From Treponema sp. (GTDB taxonomy: Bacteria > Spirochaetota > Spirochaetia > Treponematales > Treponemataceae), in the NCBI GenBank assembly GCA_023231445.1, contig JALNVF010000028.1, forward strand, positions 1 through 28,349: a stretch of DNA of 28,349 nt, in the 5' to 3' direction. Numbering within the stretch: position 1 is the first letter of the stretch; each line of letters starts with the position of its first letter. The position numbers and the translations under genes were made by a program. The notes beneath the pieces were generated by a model. It was not told the DNA's origin, did no database searches, and worked only from the letters and a program-made list of their open reading frames with translations. Positions 16,305-24,178 of the stretch are shown in pieces.

Positions 16305-17524
16305 GTCAGACACAAAAGGTATTATCTCTTAATGGTAGAAAAATTACGCTGCTGGGAACAGCCCATATTTCAAACGAAAGTATTGAAGAAGTCGCAGAAA
16401 CTATCAGATCGCAGAAACCTGATTGTGTTGCCATTGAGCTTGATGAAAAACGACGTGAATCAATGACGGAAACCGATACGTATCGAAAACTCGATATAAT
16501 AGCCGTATTAAAACGAAAAGAAGGATTCCTTCTTCTCGCAAATCTTGTTCTGGCGTCGTTCCAACGGCGTATGGGACAGAATGTCGGAGTGAAACCCGGC
16601 GATGAAATGCTTGCCGCTATGAACACAGCAAAAGAAGAGGGCATACCGTCTGTTATGGTGGATCGTCCGATTGCAGTTACACTGCGACGTGCATGGGCGA
16701 AAAATTCATTCTGGGGAAAATGCAAACTTATTTCAGCAATGATTGCAAGTGCATTCGACAAGGAAGAAGTCTCTTCAGAGCAGATAGAAGCACTCAAAAA
16801 ATCAAACGAAATGGATTCTATGATGAGGGAACTTTCCGACTATCTTCCTGCCGTGAAAGAAGTACTTATAGATGAACGGGACCGCTATCTTGCCTGCCAC
16901 ATATGGAATGCGGCAGGAAACAATGTGCTTGCAGTACTAGGTGCAGGTCATCTTCCCGGCGTTCAGGATCATATTGAAAAAATAGCCGAAGGTGAAGAAT
17001 CAACAGACACAACAGCAATTAGTGAGATTCCGCAAAAAGAGGGATTCTCTAAATATACCGGCTGGATAATTCCGGTGCTCATTATTGCACTCATCATACT
17101 TGGCTTTATTTTCGGAGGACGTAACACCGGACGAACAATGGTTGGCAGCTGGATTATATGGAATGGCATGCTTGCTGCAATCGGCACACTTATCGCAGCA
17201 GGACATCCGATTACTGTACTGGTAGCTTTTATCGGAGCGCCATTAACATCTCTTTGTCCGTTTATCGGCGTAGGCGTACTTACAGGGATCGTGCAGGCTG
17301 TATTTTGTAAACCAAAAGTTTCCGATATGGAAACGCTGCAAGATGATGTTGCATCCTTCAAAGGATGGTATCAAAACAAAATTCTGCGTGTACTGCTCGT
17401 ATTTCTGTTGTCGTCGATAGGCAGCTCTATCGGAACCTTCGTTGCAGGTGCGGGTATAATAAAGACACTCAGCCGATTTTTCTCAAAAATCGGCATATGG
17501 TTTATAAATCTGTTTGCAAAATAA
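16301..17524 (+). CDS. TraB/PrgY family membrane protein
   Basis: A 407-residue TraB-domain protein. The N-terminal half (1-225) has the conserved GTAHIS (19-24, His22), VAIELDEKRR (43-52, Glu46), a central DRP (121-123) and GAGHLPG (214-220, His217). The C-terminal half contains several membrane segments at about 255-272, 281-300, 303-336 and 362-387. The founding member PrgY of enterococcal plasmids reduces production of a peptide pheromone. TraB domains are related to the Tiki/EreA fold, and protease-like activity is suspected but not established for this subgroup. Start 16301 is preferred over the in-frame ATG at 16286 because it forms a 4-bp ATGA overlap with the lipoprotein stop and aligns with family N-termini. 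It ends 25 bp before a convergent gene. Confidence 0.9.
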   Translation: MSQTQKVLSLNGRKITLLGTAHISNESIEEVAETIRSQKPDCVAIELDEKRRESMTETDTYRKLDIIAVLKRKEGFLLLANLVLASFQRRMGQNVGVKPGDEMLAAMNTAKEEGIPSVMVDRPIAVTLRRAWAKNSFWGKCKLISAMIASAFDKEEVSSEQIEALKKSNEMDSMMRELSDYLPAVKEVLIDERDRYLACHIWNAAGNNVLAVLGAGHLPGVQDHIEKIAEGEESTDTTAISEIPQKEGFSKYTGWIIPVLIIALIILGFIFGGRNTGRTMVGSWIIWNGMLAAIGTLIAAGHPITVLVAFIGAPLTSLCPFIGVGVLTGIVQAVFCKPKVSDMETLQDDVASFKGWYQNKILRVLLVFLLSSIGSSIGTFVAGAGIIKTLSRFFSKIGIWFINLFAK

Positions 17525-17549
17525 ACCGCACCGGGAAATATACGTTTGA

Positions 17550-19250
17550 TTAATAACCGTCAGACATCTCCCGGTTATTATCCTTAATGCATAATTCATC
17601 ATACACCAGGCTGCGCTTACGAAGTTCTTCTTTCAGCGGCTTGGGGAACGGTATATTACGCCAGAAAATCCCGCGGACTTCCTTATCAAGCCGTTGGACA
17701 CCGCCTGATTCTTTCGTCATCCACAAAAGATAATCTTCAATAAAAAACTGCTTAAGATCTCCTTTTAATTTCTGTCTGTCTATATACTGGTAATACTGAC
17801 CCGTAAGCCCTTCTTCCATCCAGTAATAGGAAGCTTTTTCCTTTGCAACCTGCCATCGCAAATCCGCCACAGCAGTAAGGACTGCGATTCTGAGATCACG
17901 GGGATACATAGGAATAATAATACGTCCCCGGCTTGTTACAAGATTATAACGGTCAAACGGCTGCCAGCAGAATCCACGATCACCGTAAGTCGGAACAAGT
18001 AAAACATACGGAATAATACGATTCGGAATATTTTTATGAATACGGCAGAAAGCACCGGGATCTATAGACTCAATCCACCTGAAAATTTCAAGTACATTTT
18101 CACGCATACCTATTCCATTCTCCGGACAGTGACAAAATTCACGCGTAAAAATCGGAAACTGATTTCCCTGCCGGCCGACAGTTATCTTTGCCATTTGACG
18201 AACCGTATCAAACTCTGTATTAAGGTCCCCCGTATTCATCTGCATTACTTCAGGACCTTCTGCTATCTTATTCTGGACACTATCGTATATTCCCCTTGCT
18301 TCTTCATAATCTTTCAATTCTTTCGAAAGTTCTTTATCATTACGGAAGAGATTGTGTAATTTTTCGCTTATATCCGAAAATTCTTTCTTCTGTATTTCTG
18401 TATACGGTTCCGTATGCGGTTCAAGTCCGAACCGTGTCTGATGTGTACATATTTCATCAATAAGTCTTTTGAGCTCAACTTCAAGCATATCCCGTTCATG
18501 CTCTGTCATCGTCAGCATATTTTCCGCACTCTGCAGTTTACCTGAGTTTTTCGACTGCAACTGCATAAGACGGGTTTGCTCAGCCATCGCAGCATCTTCT
18601 CCCGTTTTGCAGACTTTAGGAGTATGGGCAGGTTCATCAGTCATTGACGGCTTCATACGGCCGGACAATATCTCTTTAAACCATTCATCAATATAGAGAA
18701 TCGGTTCCCCTGTTCTGTTTTCTATTATAATACGGGGGAAAAAAAGTTTTTGTTCCGGTTTGAATAACGAGGGAAGCAGGACTCCAAAGCGCATAAACAT
18801 CCGTTTAGACAAAGGGAAAGTACCACTGCCTACTTTTTGGGCCATACCGCGTAAAAGTTCCCAATATGCGCTTACAATATTCTGCCTGTATACCGTACGG
18901 TCTTTCGGATCCTGACACGTAAGATACTTTGAAAGCTGCATATGAAGACGCTGCGCTGCTTCATTTTCGCCCGAGAGCACAGTCCTGTAATAAGCCTTAT
19001 CATCAAAAACAGGAGAAGGAACATCATTCAAAAGCTTTCCCGCATGTTTAAATTCTTTTATGCTTAAATCAACATCATGAATACTTTTATCAGAAAGATC
19101 ATGGTCAGAAACTGTTTGATTTTTTCCACCACCAGAAAACTGTCTGGACACTTTCTCTACAACTTTTATATCAGGAACATCTTCCGGTTTAGATTTTTCC
19201 GCTTCTGCCAGAAGAGCCGCAATAGAAGGATCCAGTTCTTGTTCGCTCAT
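17550..19250 (-). CDS. Conserved-looking protein of unknown function with coiled coil
   Basis: A 566-residue soluble protein, without signal peptide or membrane segment, that I cannot assign. The first 75 residues are polar and probably disordered. Residues about 85-200 form a folded block (YWELLRGMAQKVG, FPRIIIENRTGEPILYIDEW). Residues about 210-340 are rich in Glu/Lys/Gln and likely a coiled coil. The C-terminal 200 residues are a second folded block (LLVPTYGDRGFCWQPFDRYN, ADLRWQVAKEKASYYWMEEG). No metal-protease HExxH, Walker or other catalytic motif was found. Start ATG 19250 has GGAG 6 nt upstream and a strong promoter. The C-terminal codons are part of a 9-bp inverted repeat shared with the convergent traB-like gene end. 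Confidence 0.85.
   Translation of the reverse strand: MSEQELDPSIAALLAEAEKSKPEDVPDIKVVEKVSRQFSGGGKNQTVSDHDLSDKSIHDVDLSIKEFKHAGKLLNDVPSPVFDDKAYYRTVLSGENEAAQRLHMQLSKYLTCQDPKDRTVYRQNIVSAYWELLRGMAQKVGSGTFPLSKRMFMRFGVLLPSLFKPEQKLFFPRIIIENRTGEPILYIDEWFKEILSGRMKPSMTDEPAHTPKVCKTGEDAAMAEQTRLMQLQSKNSGKLQSAENMLTMTEHERDMLEVELKRLIDEICTHQTRFGLEPHTEPYTEIQKKEFSDISEKLHNLFRNDKELSKELKDYEEARGIYDSVQNKIAEGPEVMQMNTGDLNTEFDTVRQMAKITVGRQGNQFPIFTREFCHCPENGIGMRENVLEIFRWIESIDPGAFCRIHKNIPNRIIPYVLLVPTYGDRGFCWQPFDRYNLVTSRGRIIIPMYPRDLRIAVLTAVADLRWQVAKEKASYYWMEEGLTGQYYQYIDRQKLKGDLKQFFIEDYLLWMTKESGGVQRLDKEVRGIFWRNIPFPKPLKEELRKRSLVYDELCIKDNNREMSDGY
17551..17580. terminator. Inverted repeat between convergent genes, possible bidirectional terminator
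   Basis: TAATAACCG (17551-17559) and CGGTTATTA (17572-17580) are perfect reverse complements separated by 12 nt. The repeat lies at the meeting point of the plus-strand traB-like gene (stop 17524) and the minus-strand gene ending at 17550, overlapping the latter's last codons. No T-run follows the stem on either strand, so classic intrinsic termination is doubtful. Confidence 0.35.
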
Positions 19251-19276
19251 TTTTTACTCCACTCTTTTATACTATA

Positions 19277-19305
19277 ATTATAACATGCTGATTCTGTTAC
19301 CGCAA
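19277..19305 (-). promoter_or_regulatory. Strong promoter of the 566-residue unknown gene
   Basis: On the minus strand TTGCGG (19305-19300) is 17 nt from a perfect TATAAT (19282-19277), which is also preceded by TG one base earlier (TGTTATAAT). The predicted start site lies about 20 nt before the ATG at 19250, with GGAG between. The -35 box overlaps the last codons of birA, so this gene can be transcribed independently of the cluster upstream. Confidence 0.7.
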
Positions 19306-20313
19306 CGCAAAAGAGTTAGAATGGAGAGACACCTCTCCACTTTCGAGCGTCCGTGTCTGCCCATCCGCAGTCTTTACAATAAGTTTTGCGTCATCAGTAA
19401 CCCCAACAACGACAGCAGTATAATTCTTCTGAGTCTGATCAATAACAGGATTCACAATTACCGGCATACCAGTAAGCAAAGACCTGTCGCGGTATTCTTT
19501 CATCACCGGCACAAATCCTTCAGTTCCCGTATAAATAGTAAGAACACTTTTTACAACATTTGCAGCAAGAGCATTTCGTTTTGTATCAGCATCCGTATTG
19601 TCAAGAACAGCGCCTGCCACACCGGCAAGTTCAGGAGGAAAACTTCCCGGTAATATATTTATACCTATTCCCACAACCGCACATTCTATTCCCCCTGTCT
19701 CAAAATTCGTTATACCTTCAGCAAGTATTCCGCATATTTTTTTCCCACGGAAAAATACGTCATTGACCCACTTAATCTGTGCGTCAATTCCATATACAAT
19801 TTCTAATGCACGACACACGCCAACTGCAGCAGATGCCGTAAGTACAGCAGGCGAAGTAATGCTTTTTTCCGGTGCATATATAATAGACATGTACAAACCG
19901 GAATCGCGGGGAGAAAAGAAAGAACGCCCCAGCCGGCCTCGTCCTGCAGTCTGCTGTTCAGCAATGATAACCGTACCGTTAAGTCTGTTTACATCAGCCG
20001 TTTCCGTACAAAGACGTTTAGCTTCCGTACTTGTTGAATCAATTGACTCATATACTTTTATGTGTACATCCAGTTCGGGCGGTATAAGTGCAGTGACAAT
20101 TTCTTCAGAAAGCAGGCTTCCAGTACCTGCAAGATGATATCCCCTGTTTGTTACCGCCTCAATACGAGCACCGCGCGCACGAAGTATCTTTACGATTTTC
20201 CATACAGCCTGACGTGAAATTCCGCACCGCTCTGCAAGTTCTTCACCAGATATAAATCCATCTTCCGTATGCGGATTGGAAAGTTCGCGGAAGACAACTT
20301 CTCTCGTTTTCAC
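19297..20313 (-). CDS. birA: Biotin-protein ligase with N-terminal DNA-binding domain
   Basis: A 338-residue class II (bifunctional) biotin ligase. An N-terminal winged helix (about 20-62, ISRQAVWKIVKILRARG) precedes the catalytic domain with the biotin/ATP loop GRGRLGR (124-130), KWVND (181-185), KKICGIL with the conserved lysine, and a C-terminal SH3-like cap. It attaches biotin through biotinyl-AMP to acyl-carrier subunits such as acetyl-CoA carboxylase or a decarboxylase. The DNA-binding domain suggests it can also repress biotin genes, but no operator was identified here. The start is GTG at 20313, overlapping the TGA of the P-II-like gene by 4 bp (GTGA), with GGAAGG just upstream, so it is translationally coupled to that gene. 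Confidence 0.95.
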   Translation of the reverse strand: MKTREVVFRELSNPHTEDGFISGEELAERCGISRQAVWKIVKILRARGARIEAVTNRGYHLAGTGSLLSEEIVTALIPPELDVHIKVYESIDSTSTEAKRLCTETADVNRLNGTVIIAEQQTAGRGRLGRSFFSPRDSGLYMSIIYAPEKSITSPAVLTASAAVGVCRALEIVYGIDAQIKWVNDVFFRGKKICGILAEGITNFETGGIECAVVGIGINILPGSFPPELAGVAGAVLDNTDADTKRNALAANVVKSVLTIYTGTEGFVPVMKEYRDRSLLTGMPVIVNPVIDQTQKNYTAVVVGVTDDAKLIVKTADGQTRTLESGEVSLHSNSFALR

Positions 20314-20957
20314 TTCCTTCCACCAAGCACAGTAAAATCACCGGCAGGACAACAAAACACAATACCACTTCCAGGTTTTTCAAGACACGAAAGTGTTTTA
20401 ACGGCATTAAGGACCGCCTGCGTTTTTTCCGCATCAACAAGTATCACAAGCATCTCTTTTTCAGGCACAATCTCCATCCCGAAAAATTTTGCATCACCGG
20501 GTTTTGCAGTACCTCGTGCATTAATCACGGTACCACCTCCTGCACCAGCTTTTCGGGCTGCCGCCATTATGTCGTCGGCATAGCCCTTATTTGCAATCAC
20601 CGTAATCATCTGATGGGTCATTGTCTGTGCCATATCATTATCTCCTCCGGCAATACTACCGGTCTTTATAAAATAAGCAGCATTTATTGCAAAAAGAATA
20701 CCACAAAGTTTCCTTTTTTCTTCCGACGCCGTCATAACAGCTCTGATGACTGATTTTTTTTCTTTTTTCGAAACAAGAATATACACAATATCTTTTGACG
20801 TATCCCCTATAGCCAGAGCCTGAAGAAAACCGTTCGACGCAATATTACGTCCCATAACAACTGTACCGCCTGCAGCTCCTGCCGCAGTCGCCGTGTGCGT
20901 CACAAATTCTCCGCTGTCATGAGGAACAATACAAACGAGAAGACTGAATGCTGTCAT
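20310..20957 (-). CDS. Tandem P-II-like (GlnB-fold) regulatory protein
   Basis: A 215-residue protein made of two P-II-like halves. Each half has a Gly-rich loop followed by strands: GAAGGTVVMGRN (27-38) and GAGGGTVINARG (138-149). Each also has a strand-helix block, DIVYILVSKKEKKSVIRAV (56-74) and EMLVILVDAEKTQAVLNAV (168-186). Normal P-II proteins have about 112 residues per chain and form trimers. No uridylylation-site tyrosine of GlnB type is evident, so it is not a classical nitrogen sensor. It overlaps the upstream DUF1538 gene by 4 bp (ATGA) and the downstream birA by 4 bp. P-II-like genes next to DUF1538 genes are known in other bacteria, so the likely partner is the DUF1538 membrane protein. 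Ligand unknown. Confidence 0.85.
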   Translation of the reverse strand: MTAFSLLVCIVPHDSGEFVTHTATAAGAAGGTVVMGRNIASNGFLQALAIGDTSKDIVYILVSKKEKKSVIRAVMTASEEKRKLCGILFAINAAYFIKTGSIAGGDNDMAQTMTHQMITVIANKGYADDIMAAARKAGAGGGTVINARGTAKPGDAKFFGMEIVPEKEMLVILVDAEKTQAVLNAVKTLSCLEKPGSGIVFCCPAGDFTVLGGRK

Positions 20958-22453
20958 TTTCCAATATCCCCCTTCTTATAACTGAACACAAGACCAAAAA
21001 TCTGTATAGCAATAAGCGGCATCATTGCAATAAGAGCTATAACACCGAAAATATCCCCACGATTCCCCCCTGCCTGCGCTGCACCAAGTGTAAATGAAAG
21101 AACAAACGTTGAACTGATAGGACCGGAAGCAACGCCCCCTGAGTCAAAAGCAATTCCTGTAAAAATTTTCGGACAAAACGGCATAAGAAGCAGGGCCACC
21201 GCATATCCCGGAATGAGTATATACATAAGACTGAATCCGCTCACAGCACGTATCATTGCAAGTCCGATTGCTGCAGCTGCTCCTCCTGCAAGAAAAATCA
21301 GAAGTACTTTCCGTTTTATAGTACCTCCGGAAAGTGATTCAACCTGATCGGTCAGAACCCATACGGCAGGCTCCGCACATACAACAACGGCACCGATAAG
21401 AAGCCCTGTACATACAAGGAGTACGGTCCACCATCCTCCATTCTGAACAGCCTGTATCCCCAGCAATGCACCGAGAGTGCGACCGGCTTCCATAAATCCC
21501 CCGTTTACCCCTGTAAGAAAAATTACAAGTCCTGCAAAGCTGTATAGAAAACCAGTTATCATACGCTTAACCTGATACGGGGGCATATGGAGCATCGAAA
21601 ACTGAAATACGATAAAGAGTAAAATAATCGGTATAAGTGACAGCGCAGCTTCTTTTAAAACAAACGGAAACACCTGCATAAAAACAGGTATCCCCTGTAC
21701 CGCAGAAAATTCCGAACCGGAAACAGATACGGGAGAAGGAGTAACCGCATGATGTGACAAAACAAATCCATACAGCAGAACAGCAAGAACGGGTCCTACA
21801 GATGCCATACCGGTCAGTCCGAAACTATCGCTAAGGGAATTCTCATCAGAATGGCCGGTTTTTGTCCGGACGGCAGAAACACCAAGTCCGAGCGACATTA
21901 TAAAAGGAACAGTCATCGGACCTGTCGTCGCTCCGCCGGAATCAAATCCGATTCCCACAAAACTTCGTGGTCCTATGAATGCTAAAATAAAAACTACTAT
22001 ATAAGACAATGCAAGAATAATTTTCAGAGAAAAATGAAGTACCGTACGAAGCAGACCTAAAGTGATAAATAAACCGACTCCAGCCGATATCATCATTACC
22101 AGAAGCCGCTTATTAACCAGAGAAAAAACAGAACGAACCTGATCTGCAAGAACTTGAATGTCAGGTTCTGCCGCAGTAACAAGAAATCCCATAAAAAAAG
22201 CAGAAACAAGCAGTAACGGCAGATTCCGCTTTTTCGTTAATTCAGAACCGCACATCTCACCAAGCGGGAGAATACCGATATCGACACCAATTAAAAAAAC
22301 GGTAAGCCCCGCGATAAGAAGAAGTCCTCCAAGCAGGAAACGCAGCATTAAATTTATTCCGAGAGGTGCCGCGGTCACCCCCAGAACAAAAACAATTACC
22401 ATTACTGGCAGAACAGAAAAAGCTGTCTCCTTGAATTTCTGAACAATATTCAC
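20954..22453 (-). CDS. DUF1538 multi-pass membrane protein, internally duplicated
   Basis: A 499-residue, very hydrophobic protein with about 12-14 membrane segments and two DUF1538 units (about 8-235 and 260-495). Each unit carries the same landmarks: AEPDIQVLADQV (95-106) versus AEPAVWVLTDQV (360-371), and GIGFDSGGATTGP (167-179) versus GIAFDSGGVASGP (433-445). The arrangement resembles inverted- or tandem-repeat transporters, with FDSGG..(S/T)GP loops as plausible ion- or substrate-binding sites; transport function is inferred. The start is GTG at 22453 with a near-perfect AGGAGGTG ribosome site 6 nt upstream. It is translationally coupled to the P-II-like gene downstream. An 86-bp gap separates it from luxS upstream, in which I see no convincing promoter or terminator. 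Confidence 0.88.
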   Translation of the reverse strand: MNIVQKFKETAFSVLPVMVIVFVLGVTAAPLGINLMLRFLLGGLLLIAGLTVFLIGVDIGILPLGEMCGSELTKKRNLPLLLVSAFFMGFLVTAAEPDIQVLADQVRSVFSLVNKRLLVMMISAGVGLFITLGLLRTVLHFSLKIILALSYIVVFILAFIGPRSFVGIGFDSGGATTGPMTVPFIMSLGLGVSAVRTKTGHSDENSLSDSFGLTGMASVGPVLAVLLYGFVLSHHAVTPSPVSVSGSEFSAVQGIPVFMQVFPFVLKEAALSLIPIILLFIVFQFSMLHMPPYQVKRMITGFLYSFAGLVIFLTGVNGGFMEAGRTLGALLGIQAVQNGGWWTVLLVCTGLLIGAVVVCAEPAVWVLTDQVESLSGGTIKRKVLLIFLAGGAAAAIGLAMIRAVSGFSLMYILIPGYAVALLLMPFCPKIFTGIAFDSGGVASGPISSTFVLSFTLGAAQAGGNRGDIFGVIALIAMMPLIAIQIFGLVFSYKKGDIGK

Positions 22454-22540
22454 CCGTCACCTCCTGTCCAGTCTGTGTTTGCCCATTATTCTGCACGGTA
22501 TTTATTCATACCTTCATTTCTGAAAGGATTGATGGTTTTA

Positions 22541-23014
22541 TTATCTATAACAATTCCAGCCCTTATTCTCAATATCCCCAACCCAGCGGGCGGCCATTTT
22601 TTTTGCCCCCTCAAGATCATGATCCTTATAGTTTCCGCATTCTCTCTCGGTTGTTGCAGGAACAGGTTTATCCCATACGGCAACTTTTTTCAGTACATTT
22701 ACCATGTGCTCCGCAATATACGCTTCATCGTGATCACCAAAAATGGTAAAATAAAAACCTGTACGACAGCCCATCGGCGAGAAATCAATAACACCTTTAA
22801 GTTCATCCCTGATATATTCAGCAACAAGATGTTCAAGAGTGTGTACTGTACCAGTACTCATAAACTCTTTATTCGGCTGGGTAAAACGGATATCAAACTT
22901 CGTCACTATATCACCCTTTGGACCAGTCTTTCTGGAAGCAAGACGCACAAACGGAGCTGTCACCTTCGTATGGTCCAAATTGAATGAATCTACGTTATAT
23001 TTCTTCTGTTCCAT
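22541..23014 (-). CDS. luxS: S-ribosylhomocysteine lyase (AI-2 synthase)
   Basis: A 157-residue LuxS of normal length. It cleaves S-ribosylhomocysteine to homocysteine and 4,5-dihydroxypentane-2,3-dione, the AI-2 precursor. The metal site is complete: HTLEH with His58 and His62, and Cys126 in ERECGNY. Glu61 and Cys83 (PMGCRTGF) are the catalytic residues. It ends with two stops in tandem. A perfect AGGAGG lies about 8 nt before the ATG. The gene follows mtnN by 18 bp on the same strand, so the two enzymes of S-adenosylhomocysteine recycling are adjacent. AI-2 signalling itself is not shown by the presence of luxS. Confidence 0.98.
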   Translation of the reverse strand: MEQKKYNVDSFNLDHTKVTAPFVRLASRKTGPKGDIVTKFDIRFTQPNKEFMSTGTVHTLEHLVAEYIRDELKGVIDFSPMGCRTGFYFTIFGDHDEAYIAEHMVNVLKKVAVWDKPVPATTERECGNYKDHDLEGAKKMAARWVGDIENKGWNCYR

Positions 23015-23032
23015 AAAACAAACCTCCTAAAA

Positions 23033-23767
23033 TCATACTGAAAAGCGTTTCTCATTAAACATCTTAAGAACAATTGACGCACTTTCTTCGGCACAAACCT
23101 TCTCATTGAATGTACTTGCAGATTTCCCGTCATCGTCAGCCATATCGGACATTGTACGGATAATCACGAACGGTACACTGTTAATCCAGCAGGTATGAGC
23201 TATTGCTGCTCCTTCCATCTCAACGCAGGCAGGACTACAGATTTCCCGTATATGTTCTTTTGTTTCACCGCTCGACACAAACTGATCACCTGAGGCAATA
23301 CGGCCTTTTACAAGTTTATATGTTTTAATATATTGGGTTTCTTGAAAAGCTTTTTCGACAAATGATACAAGCAATTCGTCCGCGGGAAACTGATATACAT
23401 CCATCAGGGGGATTTGTCCCGGTTTGTACCCAAAACACGATGCATCAACGTCGTGGTACATTGCATCCGTAGATACAACAACATCAAAAACACCCAGTCC
23501 GTGTGCTACAGCCCCTGCAATTCCCGTATTGATAATATGAGTGACACCAAATTCCAGAATAAGACGCTGTGCGCAAAGCGCCGCATTGACTTTACCGACT
23601 CCGCTTTTTACGACAACTGCGTTTATTCCGTTAAGTTCCCCTTCATAAAAGGTAAGTTTTGCTGATTCAATTTTTTTAGCCCGTCCAGACCCGCCGGAAT
23701 AAGTCATAGAAGCGACAATTGTCTGTACTTCAACTTCCATTGCACCGATTATGCCGATTTTTCTCAT
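23033..23767 (-). CDS. mtnN: 5'-methylthioadenosine/S-adenosylhomocysteine nucleosidase
   Basis: A 244-residue MTA/SAH nucleosidase (Pfs). It removes adenine from S-adenosylhomocysteine and methylthioadenosine, giving S-ribosylhomocysteine, the LuxS substrate. Key residues are in place: Glu13 in IGAMEVEV, Met184-Glu185 in VEMEGAA, and Asp208 in TMSDMADDD, matching Glu12, Met173-Glu174 and Asp197 of E. coli. It also has the phosphorylase-like GIAGAV loop. The ribosome site is weak (AGGCAGGCAG). It lies 12 bp after the small membrane protein gene and 18 bp before luxS. Confidence 0.97.
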   Translation of the reverse strand: MRKIGIIGAMEVEVQTIVASMTYSGGSGRAKKIESAKLTFYEGELNGINAVVVKSGVGKVNAALCAQRLILEFGVTHIINTGIAGAVAHGLGVFDVVVSTDAMYHDVDASCFGYKPGQIPLMDVYQFPADELLVSFVEKAFQETQYIKTYKLVKGRIASGDQFVSSGETKEHIREICSPACVEMEGAAIAHTCWINSVPFVIIRTMSDMADDDGKSASTFNEKVCAEESASIVLKMFNEKRFSV

Positions 23768-23779
23768 AATTCTGCCTGC

Positions 23780-24178
23780 CTATTTTCTGTTATTTTTCGC
23801 TTTCCATTCTTTGCGTGTAAGGTAATGATCAATGATATCAGGCTGAAGCGTATCCTTCAAATTAAATTTATCAATTCCAAAACGCATAATGCGTTTGTAG
23901 ACAATAAAACCAAGAACCATACCCAAAATAAAAATAAGAGGATATGCAATTTGAAAAGGAACAGGCGACGTCGATTTTAAAACTTTGTAGATAAGCCATG
24001 CAGCAAAAATATACAATCCGACCATAATGATAAGTGTCACGGCAATCTCAATGACACTCGCAACAATCATAAAAATTGTAGAACGGCGCTTCTGTTCAGA
24101 ACGTTTTACAAAAGCTGCTCTTTTCGATTTTTCATCAGCTGGTTCAAGGTCGCTTCGAATAGTTTCATTTTCTTTCAT
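23780..24178 (-). CDS. Small two-helix membrane protein, unknown function
   Basis: A 132-residue protein with a charged N-terminus (about 1-33), two hydrophobic helices (about 36-68 and 73-98) and a basic C-terminal tail of about 35 residues ending KEWKAKNNRK. No recognisable domain. The start ATG at 24178 has GGGGGA upstream and lies 14 bp inside the end of lspA, so the two are translationally linked. It precedes mtnN by 12 bp. The context gives no specific function. Confidence 0.75.
   Translation of the reverse strand: MKENETIRSDLEPADEKSKRAAFVKRSEQKRRSTIFMIVASVIEIAVTLIIMVGLYIFAAWLIYKVLKSTSPVPFQIAYPLIFILGMVLGFIVYKRIMRFGIDKFNLKDTLQPDIIDHYLTRKEWKAKNNRK

Noticed and set aside
19598..20137. Plus-strand open frame of 179 codons inside birA
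   Set aside because: Antisense shadow of a well-conserved gene, with low-complexity Ser/Pro composition.
22494..22509. Hairpin GGTAT-6-ATACC between luxS and the DUF1538 gene
   Set aside because: Only a 5-bp AT-rich stem without a T-run; too weak to call a terminator.
22454..22540. Riboswitch or promoter before the DUF1538 gene
   Set aside because: The 87-bp gap is too short for most known riboswitches, and no -35/-10 pair with acceptable spacing was found.
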